Positions 17,448 through 26,508 of a stretch of DNA of 43,021 nt are shown here, piece by piece. The notes beneath the pieces were generated by a model. The model ran no database searches. It was not told where the DNA came from and worked only from the letters and a program-made list of their open reading frames with translations. Within the stretch, counting starts at the first letter, position 1; every line of letters starts with the position of its first letter. This DNA comes from Candidatus Nanopelagicales bacterium (GTDB taxonomy: Bacteria; Actinomycetota; Actinomycetes; S36-B12): positions 1-43,021 of the forward strand of contig JALQUH010000281.1 of the NCBI GenBank assembly GCA_023263845.1. Reading direction: 5' to 3'. A program made the position numbers and the translations under genes.

Positions 17448-19649
17448 GTGGAGGGTTCTGTAACCACCACCGAGGCCGTCCTCGACAACGGCAGCTTCGG
17501 AAAGCGCACCGTCCGATTCGAAACCGGCCGTTTGGCCCGTCAGGCCGGCGGCAGTGTCGCCGCCTACCTCGACGACGACACCATGGTGCTCAGCGCGACT
17601 TCGGCCTCGAAGCAGCCCAAGGAGCACTTCGACTTCTTCCCCCTGACCGTCGACGTGGAGGAGCGGATGTATTCCGTGGGCCGGATCCCCGGCTCGTTCT
17701 TCCGTCGCGAGGGGCGTCCCACCGAGGATGCGATCCTCACCTGCCGTCTCATTGATCGCCCCCTGCGTCCGTCCTTCGTCAAGGGCCTGCGCAACGAGGT
17801 CCAGGTCGTAGTGACGGTCTTCGCCCTCAATCCGGACGATCTGTACGACGTCCTCGCCATCAATGCGGCGTCCGCATCGACGCAGATCTCCGGTCTACCC
17901 TTCTCCGGCCCGATCGGCGGCGTGCGCGTCGCCCTCATCGACGGCCAGTGGGTGGCCTTCCCGCGTCACTCTGAACTTGAGCGCGCGGTCTTCGACATGG
18001 TCGTCGCCGGCCGGGTTGTCGGCGATGACGTCGCGATCATGATGGTTGAGGCCGAGGCCACCGACGAGACGATCAACCTCGTCGCGGGCGGAGCTACCGC
18101 GCCCACCGAGTCGGTCGTGGCCGATGGCCTGGAGGCGGCCAAGCCGTTCATCCGCGCTCTGTGCGAGGCACAGCAGAAGCTCGCCGAGACGGCCGCCAAG
18201 CCGGTGGCCGAGTTCCCGCTCTTCCCCGACTACGCGCAGGATGTCTACGACGCCGTCGCTGACGTCGCATCCGCTCGTGTTTCCAAGGCTCTGACGATCG
18301 TGAGCAAGGCCGAGCGTGAGAGTGCCCTGGATGACATCAAGGCTGATGTCATGTCGGCTCTCGCTGATCGTTTCGAAGGTCGTGAGAAGGAGATCAGCGC
18401 CGCTTTGCGCAGCGTCACCAAGAACTGCGTGCGTGAGCGCGTGCTGCGCGACAAGGTGCGCATCGACGGACGCGGAACGCGCGATATCCGCGTGCTGGCA
18501 GCTGAGGTCGACGTCCTCCCGCGTGTGCACGGTTCGGCGCTTTTCGAGCGCGGCGAGACGCAGATTCTCGGCGTCACCACGCTCAACATGCTCAAGATGG
18601 AGCAGTGGCTTGACACGTTGTCGCCCGACAACCGGAAGCGCTACATGCACAACTACAACTTCCCGCCGTATTCCACCGGCGAGACCGGCCGGGTCGGTTC
18701 GCCAAAGCGTCGCGAGATCGGGCACGGCGCACTTGCTGAGCGCGCTCTCGTGCCGGTGCTGCCGACCCGCGAGGAGTTCCCCTACGCGATCCGTCAGGTG
18801 TCCGAGGCGCTTGGGTCCAATGGCTCGACGTCGATGGGCTCGGTGTGTGCAAGCACGATGTCACTCATGGCCGCCGGTGTGCCACTCAAGGCCCCCGTTG
18901 CCGGTATCGCGATGGGTCTGATCTCCGGCGAGATTGATGGCAAGACCGAGTACGTCGCCATCACCGACATCCTCGGCGCCGAGGATGCGTTCGGTGACAT
19001 GGACTTCAAGGTGGCTGGCACCAAAGATTTCGTGACGGCGCTGCAGCTTGATACCAAGCTCGACGGCATTCCCGCCTCGGTGCTCGCCGGTGCCCTCGAT
19101 CAGGCCCGCGAGGCGCGCCTGACCATCCTGGATGTGATGAACGAGGCAATCGACGCGCCGGGCGAGATGTCGCTCTACGCGCCGCGCATCATCACGGTCA
19201 ACATCCCGGTCGACAAGATCGGCGAGGTGATCGGGCCGAAGGGCAAGATCATCAATCAGATCCAGGAGGACACCGGCGCCGACATCACGATCGAGGACGA
19301 CGGCACGATCTTCATCGGTGCCGCCGACGGTTCCTCGGCCGAGGCTGCCCGAGCCAAGATCAATGCGATCGCCAACCCGACAATGCCCGAGGTCGGCGAG
19401 CGATACCTCGGCACTGTGGTCAAGACGACCAACTTTGGTGCCTTTGTTTCGCTGGTGCCCGGCCGCGACGGCCTGCTGCACATCTCCGAGGTCAAGAAGC
19501 TCTCGCCGAGCAAGAAGCGCCTCGAGAATGTCGAAGAGGTCCTCAAGGTGGGTGACAAGGTGCAGGTCGAGATCAAGGAGATCGACCCGCGCGGCAAACT
19601 GTCGTTGATCCCGGTCCTCGATGAGTCGGCGGACGAGTCGACGGACTAG
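17448..19649 (+). CDS. pnp: Polyribonucleotide nucleotidyltransferase (PNPase)
   Basis: Two RNase PH domains, KH ([38 protein letters not shown]) and S1 ([30 protein letters not shown]); GTG start after AGGAGA. Confidence 0.97.
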   Translation: MEGSVTTTEAVLDNGSFGKRTVRFETGRLARQAGGSVAAYLDDDTMVLSATSASKQPKEHFDFFPLTVDVEERMYSVGRIPGSFFRREGRPTEDAILTCRLIDRPLRPSFVKGLRNEVQVVVTVFALNPDDLYDVLAINAASASTQISGLPFSGPIGGVRVALIDGQWVAFPRHSELERAVFDMVVAGRVVGDDVAIMMVEAEATDETINLVAGGATAPTESVVADGLEAAKPFIRALCEAQQKLAETAAKPVAEFPLFPDYAQDVYDAVADVASARVSKALTIVSKAERESALDDIKADVMSALADRFEGREKEISAALRSVTKNCVRERVLRDKVRIDGRGTRDIRVLAAEVDVLPRVHGSALFERGETQILGVTTLNMLKMEQWLDTLSPDNRKRYMHNYNFPPYSTGETGRVGSPKRREIGHGALAERALVPVLPTREEFPYAIRQVSEALGSNGSTSMGSVCASTMSLMAAGVPLKAPVAGIAMGLISGEIDGKTEYVAITDILGAEDAFGDMDFKVAGTKDFVTALQLDTKLDGIPASVLAGALDQAREARLTILDVMNEAIDAPGEMSLYAPRIITVNIPVDKIGEVIGPKGKIINQIQEDTGADITIEDDGTIFIGAADGSSAEAARAKINAIANPTMPEVGERYLGTVVKTTNFGAFVSLVPGRDGLLHISEVKKLSPSKKRLENVEEVLKVGDKVQVEIKEIDPRGKLSLIPVLDESADESTD

Positions 19650-19656
19650 CAGGAAC

Positions 19657-20946
19657 GTGACTGCGCGCAGGGCCTCGACGCGCACCCTCCTTGAGGGTGC
19701 CGACGGGGCCCTCGTGCGTCTCACGACGCTGCCGAACGGATTGCGGATCGTCACCGAGGCGGTGCCCGGCGTGCGCTCAGTGTCCTTCGGTGCCTGGGTC
19801 GGGGTCGGTTCGCGGGATGAGACTCCGCAGCAGACCGGAGCCGCGCACTTCCTCGAGCACCTGCTGTTCAAGGGGACGTCGTCGCGTTCAGCGTGGGAGA
19901 TCACTGCGCCAGTCGAAGCGGTGGGCGGCGAGATGAACGCCTTCACCACCAAGGAGTACACCTGCTTCTACGCCCGTGTACTCGACACGGATCTCGACCT
20001 CGCGATCGATGTGGTCACCGACCTCGTCCTTCATGGCGCGCTGCGGTCGCAGGACATCGAGGGTGAGCGCGCGGTCATCCTCGAAGAAATCGCCATGAAT
20101 GAGGACGACGCCTCGGATTTGGTCCACGACCTGTTCATGGGCACCTACTACGGACCTGGCCCGCTGGGCCGAAGCATCCTGGGCAGCCAGGAGTCGATTC
20201 GGTCTCTCTCACCGGCGGGGATCCGCGGCTTCTATCGGCGCAACTATGTTCCTGAGCGCATGGTCATCTCGGTTGCCGGTGCCGTGGACCACGATCACAT
20301 CGTCGACATGGTGCGCCATGCTTTTGGAGACGGCTTCGCCGATGCGGCTCCGGTGGTGCGCAGCGCATCCGCACGGCAGGCACGAGTCCCCGGTCGCGGC
20401 GGTCGGGGCCACCTGCACCGACCGCTCGAGCAGGCGAATGTCGTCGTGGGCCTTGGTGGTATTCGCCGCACCGATGAGCGCCGCTATGCCCTCGGAGTGC
20501 TCAACGCGGCACTCGGTGGGGGCATGTCCAGTCGGCTCTTCCAAGAGGTGCGCGAGAACCGTGGGCTGGCGTACTCGGTGTTCTCGTTCACGACGAGCTT
20601 TTCCGACACCGGGTACACCGGCGTCTACGCCGGCTGCCTGCCGGACAAGGTGGACGACGTTCTCGAGGTATGCGAGTCGGTCGTTGGTGACATCGCCGCC
20701 CATGGTTTGACTGACGATGAGCTCGCGCGTGGCAAGGGCCAAATGCGCGGCGGAGTCGTGCTCGGCCAGGAGGACACCGGCGCGCGGATGAGCCGTATTG
20801 CCAAGGGCGAGTTGTTATACGACGAGGTGCCATCGATCAACGAGGTCTTGCAGCGCATCGATAAGGTCACCGCTGCCGAAGTCGCGGAATTGGCCGGCGA
20901 ACTGCTGACGGTTCCCGCGACCTACGCACTGATCTCTCCCCACTAG
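19657..20946 (+). CDS. M16-family zinc metallopeptidase
   Basis: Inverted zinc motif HFLEH in GAAHFLEHLLFKGT, downstream E in GERAVILEEIAM; C-terminal LGGGMSSRLFQEVRENRGLAYSV. Confidence 0.93.
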   Translation: MTARRASTRTLLEGADGALVRLTTLPNGLRIVTEAVPGVRSVSFGAWVGVGSRDETPQQTGAAHFLEHLLFKGTSSRSAWEITAPVEAVGGEMNAFTTKEYTCFYARVLDTDLDLAIDVVTDLVLHGALRSQDIEGERAVILEEIAMNEDDASDLVHDLFMGTYYGPGPLGRSILGSQESIRSLSPAGIRGFYRRNYVPERMVISVAGAVDHDHIVDMVRHAFGDGFADAAPVVRSASARQARVPGRGGRGHLHRPLEQANVVVGLGGIRRTDERRYALGVLNAALGGGMSSRLFQEVRENRGLAYSVFSFTTSFSDTGYTGVYAGCLPDKVDDVLEVCESVVGDIAAHGLTDDELARGKGQMRGGVVLGQEDTGARMSRIAKGELLYDEVPSINEVLQRIDKVTAAEVAELAGELLTVPATYALISPH

Positions 20947-20965
20947 TGGGCATCAAAGTGAAGCG

Positions 20966-22498
20966 CTAGTAGTCGCGGATGGTTTGGCCGTCGGCCACGG
21001 GACCGCGTCGGGCTAGACGCACCAGTTCGGCCGCGTCCTCGATGAGCAGCACACCGCTGCGGGCATCGGCACGACCCGCCTGACGCACCTCGTCGACGTA
21101 CTCGGACTTCTTTGGGTAGCGAGCCTTGACGACCTTGCGGGGGAAGGGCTTTTGGTAGCCGGTGAGATTGCAGAAGAGGCCACCGGTGCTGATCGGCCCG
21201 CGGGTGGCCACAGGTACGTCGGCCGGAGGAAGGCGAATACCGCCTCGAGCGTTGCCTCGGGCATCGCGCACGATCGCACCGTTGTCGCGCATGATCCGGG
21301 GGGCTAGCGCCGGAGCCTCGTCAGTCTCATGCCATGACGCGAGCGCCTCGAGTGCTGCGTGCCAGGCGAAGCGCATGGGGAAGTCGTTGATGCCCGTCGG
21401 CGCGACCCAGTCGCACGCGGGGGTGAAGGGCAGTCCGTAGTCACGGCTGAGAATGTCGAGGGCCTGCTGGCTTCCCCAGCGATCGTTGTGCGATGACCCT
21501 GCCACTTCCCAGAGTCGGAATCGATCCGTCGGTGTGGACGCATCGTCGCGCCACACGGCCTCGTCTCCACCTCCGGGCAGGTCAAGGGGGTCGGATTCGG
21601 TCTGCAGGTTGATCACGGGCGTGCCGCCAGCGCCGATGCGTCGCTGGGCGACGGAGGTCGACGTGCCCACGGGTGCGCTGCCTGCTTGGGGGGCGACGAA
21701 ACCGAGATTGGTCGCTCGGGTGCCGCGGTAGGCGACGAGGAATCCGTCAAAGATCTGGTCCCGGGGGTGGATGGCGTTGATGTAGGTGACCGCGTAACCG
21801 GCCATCTGTGACTGGCCCGTGAGGTACGTCGACCGCACGGCGTATCCGTCGAAGGGTCCGTCTGCGGCCTGCGCCATCACCAGGCGACCGACAGCAGAGG
21901 TGAGATCCCAGGCCAGCGATGGGTCGCGTAGACCGTACAGGGAGATAGGGGCAGCCTCGGGCGTCATGAGATTCAAACCCAGCTCGGTGTAGCGATCCGG
22001 CTGCGGCCGGAACCGTGTGAGGGCATCAAGTCCGGTCTGCTGCACGGTAATGCCGACGTAGCCCCAGCCCTCGCGCATCAGGTACTCGTGGGCCTGCTCC
22101 CAGGCCACATCGAGATCCACTGTCGTCGTGGTGTTCATCATCTCGACGAGTACACGCCCGTTGAAGTCCCCGGGATCTACCGGCAGGCGAACGATCATGC
22201 GGCTGCGGTAGGCGCCGGCGGGGGAGGGTGGCGCTGGTGAGGCCACGACCTCGGTGGTCTCACCGACGTATTCGTAGACCTGGGCACCGGAGAGTTCGAG
22301 GGCGTACTCGCCCTCGCGGTACCCCGAGTCGCCCAGGTCCTGCAGGGCGGCGGTGAAGAAGGTCCCACCCGGGATGGGGGTTGCAGTGACGGACGCCTGG
22401 ATGGCTGGTGCGTCATCTGCGGCGATGGCGGCCATCGGCATCGCCGCTGCGGTCACGGTCAGGACGGCGAGGGCTGCCAGAACGGCGCGGGTTCCCAT
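20966..22498 (-). CDS. Secreted alpha/beta-hydrolase-domain protein
   Basis: Signal peptide MGTRAVLAALAVLTVTAAAMPMAAIA; possible nucleophile elbow LTGQSQMAGYA; late His in WEVAGSSHNDRWG. Confidence 0.72.
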   Translation of the reverse strand: MGTRAVLAALAVLTVTAAAMPMAAIAADDAPAIQASVTATPIPGGTFFTAALQDLGDSGYREGEYALELSGAQVYEYVGETTEVVASPAPPSPAGAYRSRMIVRLPVDPGDFNGRVLVEMMNTTTTVDLDVAWEQAHEYLMREGWGYVGITVQQTGLDALTRFRPQPDRYTELGLNLMTPEAAPISLYGLRDPSLAWDLTSAVGRLVMAQAADGPFDGYAVRSTYLTGQSQMAGYAVTYINAIHPRDQIFDGFLVAYRGTRATNLGFVAPQAGSAPVGTSTSVAQRRIGAGGTPVINLQTESDPLDLPGGGDEAVWRDDASTPTDRFRLWEVAGSSHNDRWGSQQALDILSRDYGLPFTPACDWVAPTGINDFPMRFAWHAALEALASWHETDEAPALAPRIMRDNGAIVRDARGNARGGIRLPPADVPVATRGPISTGGLFCNLTGYQKPFPRKVVKARYPKKSEYVDEVRQAGRADARSGVLLIEDAAELVRLARRGPVADGQTIRDY

Positions 22499-22590
22499 GG
22501 GCTCATCCTTACCCTCAGGCGCGTTCGTCGCACCCCGGCAGCGCCACCGGCCTTCCCTGCATCGTGGAGGCGGCCACTAGGGTGGCGGGC

Positions 22591-23334
22591 ATGGTGAAGG
22601 TGGGAGTGATCGGTGCGGCCGGACGCATGGGCACCGAAGTGTGCCGAGCGGTGGACGCCACCGAGGATCTTCACCTCGCGGCCACGGTCGACATCGGGGA
22701 TCCGATGGAGCGCCTGGTCACGTCGGGGGTTGAGGTTGCCGTGGACTTCACCACCCCCGACGTGGTCATGGACCACATTCGCTTCTGCCTCGATCACGGC
22801 ATCAACGTTGTGGTGGGCACCACCGGCATCGACGATGCGCGACTCGACGAGGTGCGCGCGCTGCTCGCAGCCCACCCGTCGAACGGTGCTGTGATCGCCC
22901 CCAACTTCGGACTGGGTGCGGTCCTGCTCATGCGCTTCGCCCGCGAAGCTGCGCCGTACTTCGAGTCCGTCGAGGTCATCGAACTCCATCACCCCGATAA
23001 GGCCGACGCGCCGTCTGGCACCGCCACCCACACCGCCCACGGTATTGCCGAAGCGCGCGCGCGTGCGGCAACCGCCCCCGGTCCGGACGCGACACAGCAC
23101 GAGATTGCGGGGGCGCGCGGTGCGGATATCGATGGAATCCGCGTGCACTCGGTGCGCGTGCGCGGTCTCGTGGCCCATGAAGAGGTCCTTCTGGGTAATC
23201 CCGGTGAGGTCCTCACCCTGCGTCATGACTCACTCGACCGCGCGTCGTTCATGCCTGGTGTGTTGCTCGCGGTGCGCGCGGTGAGCGCACGACCCGGCCT
23301 CACCCTCGGTCTGGAATCGCTGCTCGATCATTGA
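22591..23334 (+). CDS. dapB: 4-hydroxy-tetrahydrodipicolinate reductase
   Basis: KVGVIGAAGRMGTEVCRAV; VVVGTTGIDD; APNFGLGAVLLMRFA; VIELHHPDKADAPSGTA. Confidence 0.97.
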   Translation: MVKVGVIGAAGRMGTEVCRAVDATEDLHLAATVDIGDPMERLVTSGVEVAVDFTTPDVVMDHIRFCLDHGINVVVGTTGIDDARLDEVRALLAAHPSNGAVIAPNFGLGAVLLMRFAREAAPYFESVEVIELHHPDKADAPSGTATHTAHGIAEARARAATAPGPDATQHEIAGARGADIDGIRVHSVRVRGLVAHEEVLLGNPGEVLTLRHDSLDRASFMPGVLLAVRAVSARPGLTLGLESLLDH

Positions 23335-23397
23335 CGGCGTGGCACGAGGCCCGGGTCATTACCGGGGCGCTCGCGGCCCGACTCCTGATCGCCGTTT

Positions 23398-23416
23398 GCG
23401 GTGACGAGGTCACCGC
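23398..23416. terminator. Hairpin at the dapB / PH-protein convergent junction
   Basis: GCGGTGAC-GAG-GTCACCGC perfect 8-bp stem overlapping the end of the minus-strand gene; no clear T-tract. Confidence 0.35.
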
Positions 23417-23961
23417 GTCTCGCGCCACCACGTCCGCAGGGTGCTCGCCGCGGCATCGGCGGCCTGCGATCGGCCCCACAGGTCCGGAGACGATGTCGCG
23501 ATGTGCGTGCTGAGCAAACCTTCGGATGTCCGCAGGAGCACCGTCCAGCCTGATACCTGCAGGGGGAGGCCGAGCCAACGACTCTGCGCAGCCTGATCGA
23601 CATCGAGGACGTCCGCCCACGGGACCACCAGCGTGGTGCGCACCTTCGAGATCTTGACCCCCGTGTCGTTGACAGAGGTGCCCACGGCCCAGCCGCGACC
23701 CAGCAGTAGTGCACTTCCGACGATCACGACGATGCTGATGAGCAATCCTGGAAGGCTCATTGAGGCAAGGAGTGCGCTGATCATCGCGGCGCCCGCGGTG
23801 ATGAGTAGGGCGGTCAGGGCGATGAGCAGCGCAAGGCGCCAAGGCCCGCGCGGTGGGACCCGCAGCCAGGTGAGCTGGACCGCGTCATCATCCTGGGGGA
23901 CGGCGCGCGGGGCCGGCCAAAGGAACCCGAAGAGCGGCCGTTGCGGTTTCACGGCAGCCAT
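23410..23961 (-). CDS. PH-domain-like membrane protein, function unknown
   Basis: Two hydrophobic helices followed by GWAVGTSVNDTGVKISKVRTTLVVPWADVLDVDQAAQSRWLGLPLQV, resembling bacterial PH domains; 13-nt overlap with azlD. Confidence 0.6.
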   Translation of the reverse strand: MAAVKPQRPLFGFLWPAPRAVPQDDDAVQLTWLRVPPRGPWRLALLIALTALLITAGAAMISALLASMSLPGLLISIVVIVGSALLLGRGWAVGTSVNDTGVKISKVRTTLVVPWADVLDVDQAAQSRWLGLPLQVSGWTVLLRTSEGLLSTHIATSSPDLWGRSQAADAAASTLRTWWRETR

Positions 23962-24257
23962 CCCAGAGCTCGAACACCCGCGGTGACCGCCGCCGCAACG
24001 ACGATGACGACGAGGAACGGCGCGCGCAGCAGGAGCGCGACGAGTGCGGCAAGAACGCCCGGCACTCGCGCGTCGAAGGTGATCTGGGATCCGGAGACCA
24101 AAGTCCACAGGCCGATGAGGGCTGAGAGGAGGGCGATCGGGATGAGCACGGTGATACGCCGCGCGAAAGGGGTGTCCAGCCACTTCTCCGGAACGACGTA
24201 TCCGAGCAATTTCAGTCCGTAGGCCGCTGCGGAGGCGATGAGAATCGTTGGCCACAT
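23949..24257 (-). CDS. azlD: AzlD-like branched-chain amino acid exporter small subunit
   Basis: 102-aa membrane protein directly after azlC; LPEKWLDTPFARRITVLIPIALLSALIG-like region (VVPEKWLDTPFARRITVLIPIALLSALIG). Confidence 0.8.
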   Translation of the reverse strand: MWPTILIASAAAYGLKLLGYVVPEKWLDTPFARRITVLIPIALLSALIGLWTLVSGSQITFDARVPGVLAALVALLLRAPFLVVIVVAAAVTAGVRALGWLP

Positions 24258-24949
24258 CAGCGCTGGACCTCCGGTGCCCGGGCGCCAAGGACGAGGCCGA
24301 CCGCGATGCCCGCAGCACCGGCGAGCAGGACCGGGAGTCCGGCGCTGAGGAAGGGCGCAAGGACGACCGCCGTGCCGAGCGAGGCGATGGCCACCCAGCG
24401 CATCGGCCAGGAGGTCAAGCGCGGCCAGATGAGCGCGAGGAACGCCGCGGGTGCTGCGGCATCGAGTCCGAACACGTTGGGGTCATCGATGAATCCCGCC
24501 CCGACGGCACCGAGGAGGGTGCCCAGATTCCACAGCACGTAGATGGCGATGGCGGTCGACCAGAACGCCAGGCGGGCAGCATCGCGTCGGTCCTCGTGCC
24601 CCACGGCCATGCCGGTCGACTCGTCGATCGTCCACTGCGCTGCCAGGAGTCGACGCAGCCCACGGACGCGCAGGATCGGTGCCATGGCCACGGAATAGAA
24701 GGTGTTGCGCGTGCCGATCAACGTCGCGGTGGATATCGCGACGAGAGCGCTTCCCCCGGAAGCGATGACGGCGATGAGCGCGAACTGCGAGGCTCCCGTG
24801 AACATGAGCAGTGATAGCGCCTGCGTTTGCCACACGTTCAGCCCAGAAGCCACCGCGAGCGCGCCGAAGGAGATGCCGTAGGCGCCGGTGCCGATCCCGA
24901 TGGCGAGGGCGTCGCCGATGATGGCCCGTTGCGGATCTGTGCCCTTCAT
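24257..24949 (-). CDS. azlC: AzlC-like branched-chain amino acid permease
   Basis: GDALAIGIGTGAYGISFGALAVASGLNVWQTQALSLLMFTGASQFALIAV; TRNTFYSVAMAPIL; ATGA overlap with glpD. Confidence 0.87.
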   Translation of the reverse strand: MKGTDPQRAIIGDALAIGIGTGAYGISFGALAVASGLNVWQTQALSLLMFTGASQFALIAVIASGGSALVAISTATLIGTRNTFYSVAMAPILRVRGLRRLLAAQWTIDESTGMAVGHEDRRDAARLAFWSTAIAIYVLWNLGTLLGAVGAGFIDDPNVFGLDAAAPAAFLALIWPRLTSWPMRWVAIASLGTAVVLAPFLSAGLPVLLAGAAGIAVGLVLGARAPEVQR

Positions 24950-26469
24950 TGGTGTGCTTCCACGATCTCCTCGACTCGCGCGCGGGCAGCGGCGGCGTGG
25001 GCGGGGACCGTGCTGAGCCGGGTGCGGCGTTCCATGACGTCGGACAACGTAGTCGCCCCCTCGCACCGCACCGCGTGCACCACCTCGACGCCCAGGACAG
25101 CCACTCCGGGGGCCACCGGCTCCAGGAGCACCGGTTCGCGTTCGGCGTAGGCCGCTACGCGAGCGGCCTCGGAGCCGTAGCGGCGGGTCAATCGCGCGGG
25201 CAGATCCGCCGGCAAGGAGGTGCGACGTGGTTGGGCGCCGAGAAGTGGCAGGGAGGCTGTCCGGCACCGCCCCGGCAGGTCGGTCGCGTCTAAAGCGTCC
25301 TGCGCCATCCGTCGGTAGGTGGTGAGCTTGCCCCCGGTCACGGTGATGACGCCGTCGGCACGGCGCGTGACGCGATGACGACGGGAGATGTCCGCCGTGC
25401 TCGCCTCAGCATCGGCGACCAGGGGTCGGAATCCGGCGTAGGAACCGATGACATCTTCGACGGAAAGCCCCCGAGCGAAGGCGCGGGAGAGGTGGTCCAG
25501 GATCCACGCAACGTCATCGGCAGGTGCGGCGTCGAGGGTCGCGGGTTGGCCCGGGACCGCCACGTCGGTGATGCCTGCGATGACCGGGCCGTCCGCGGTG
25601 GGCAGGGCGAAGACGTAGCGACCGAGCTCACCGGGTACGGGCACGGTGACGGCGGCGCGCGGGTGTCCGAGCGAGGCCGGATCGAGCAGGACATGCGAGC
25701 CGCGCGACAGCATGAGCGTTGTCTCGGCATCCAATTGCCCGGTCCAGATTCCGGCAGCCACGATGACCTGTCGGGTACTGAGTCTTGCTGTCCCCTCCGT
25801 GGTGCGCACCGTGACCTCGGTGCCGCTGACATCCTCGGCACGTGCTCCGGTGACGATCCGCGCGCCGTACGCCGCTGCCGTGCGCGCGACGGCGACGACG
25901 AGCCGAGCGTCATCGACGAGTTGACCGTCCCAGTGCAAGCTCGCGCCCCTGAGGCCATCGGTGGCCAGCCCCGGCACCAGGTCGAGGGCTTGCTGCGCGG
26001 TGAGGTGGCGCGGACGCCCCAGGGTGTGTCGCGATGTGCCGGCCGCCGATCGCATGAGGTCGGCAGCGCGCAGTCCGATGGGCACCAGGAGCCGATCCCG
26101 GCGCGCGGTGTTGGTGGAGAACGGCATGACGTGCGGGAGCGGACGGATCAGGTGGGGGGCGATGGTCTCCATGAGCCGGCCGCGTTCCACGGCGCTTTCC
26201 CAGGCCACGCCGACGTCTCCGTGGGCAAGGTAGCGCAGGCCCCCGTGAGCCAGCCGGCTTGACCATCGCGATGTGCCGAAGGCGAGATCCTCGGCCTCGA
26301 CCAGGCCGACAGACAGGCCGCGGGTTGCGGCGTCCAGGGCGATGCCCGCCCCGGTGATGCCGCCTCCGACCACGATGACGTCGGTCACCTCGCGGGCGAG
26401 CGCGTCGAGATCGCGACGTCGCTGGTCAGCATTGAGGTCGCCGGGGGCATTGAGGTCGCCGGGGGACAT
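24946..26469 (-). CDS. glpD: Glycerol-3-phosphate dehydrogenase (FAD)
   Basis: VIVVGGGITGAGIALDAATRGLSVGLVEAEDLAFGTSRWSSRLAHGGLRYL; VIGSYAGFRPLV; TVTGGKLTTYRRMAQDA. Confidence 0.93.
   Translation of the reverse strand: MSPGDLNAPGDLNADQRRRDLDALAREVTDVIVVGGGITGAGIALDAATRGLSVGLVEAEDLAFGTSRWSSRLAHGGLRYLAHGDVGVAWESAVERGRLMETIAPHLIRPLPHVMPFSTNTARRDRLLVPIGLRAADLMRSAAGTSRHTLGRPRHLTAQQALDLVPGLATDGLRGASLHWDGQLVDDARLVVAVARTAAAYGARIVTGARAEDVSGTEVTVRTTEGTARLSTRQVIVAAGIWTGQLDAETTLMLSRGSHVLLDPASLGHPRAAVTVPVPGELGRYVFALPTADGPVIAGITDVAVPGQPATLDAAPADDVAWILDHLSRAFARGLSVEDVIGSYAGFRPLVADAEASTADISRRHRVTRRADGVITVTGGKLTTYRRMAQDALDATDLPGRCRTASLPLLGAQPRRTSLPADLPARLTRRYGSEAARVAAYAEREPVLLEPVAPGVAVLGVEVVHAVRCEGATTLSDVMERRTRLSTVPAHAAAARARVEEIVEAHQ
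26430..26465. repeat. Perfect 18-bp tandem duplication at the glpD N-terminus
   Basis: CATTGAGGTCGCCGGGGG x2, encoding PGDLNA-PGDLNA on the minus strand. Confidence 0.9.
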
Positions 26470-26508
26470 GTGCCCAGGTTGCCACGCCCGCGGTGACAGA
26501 CTGACCAC

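Noticed and set aside
18861-19961. 366-aa minus-strand ORF
   Set aside because: Antisense to pnp and the M16 gene start; pnp is certain and the reverse translation has no domain.
20941-20948. CACTAGTG palindrome at the M16 stop codon
   Set aside because: 8-bp palindrome expected by chance in 43 kb; no supporting context.
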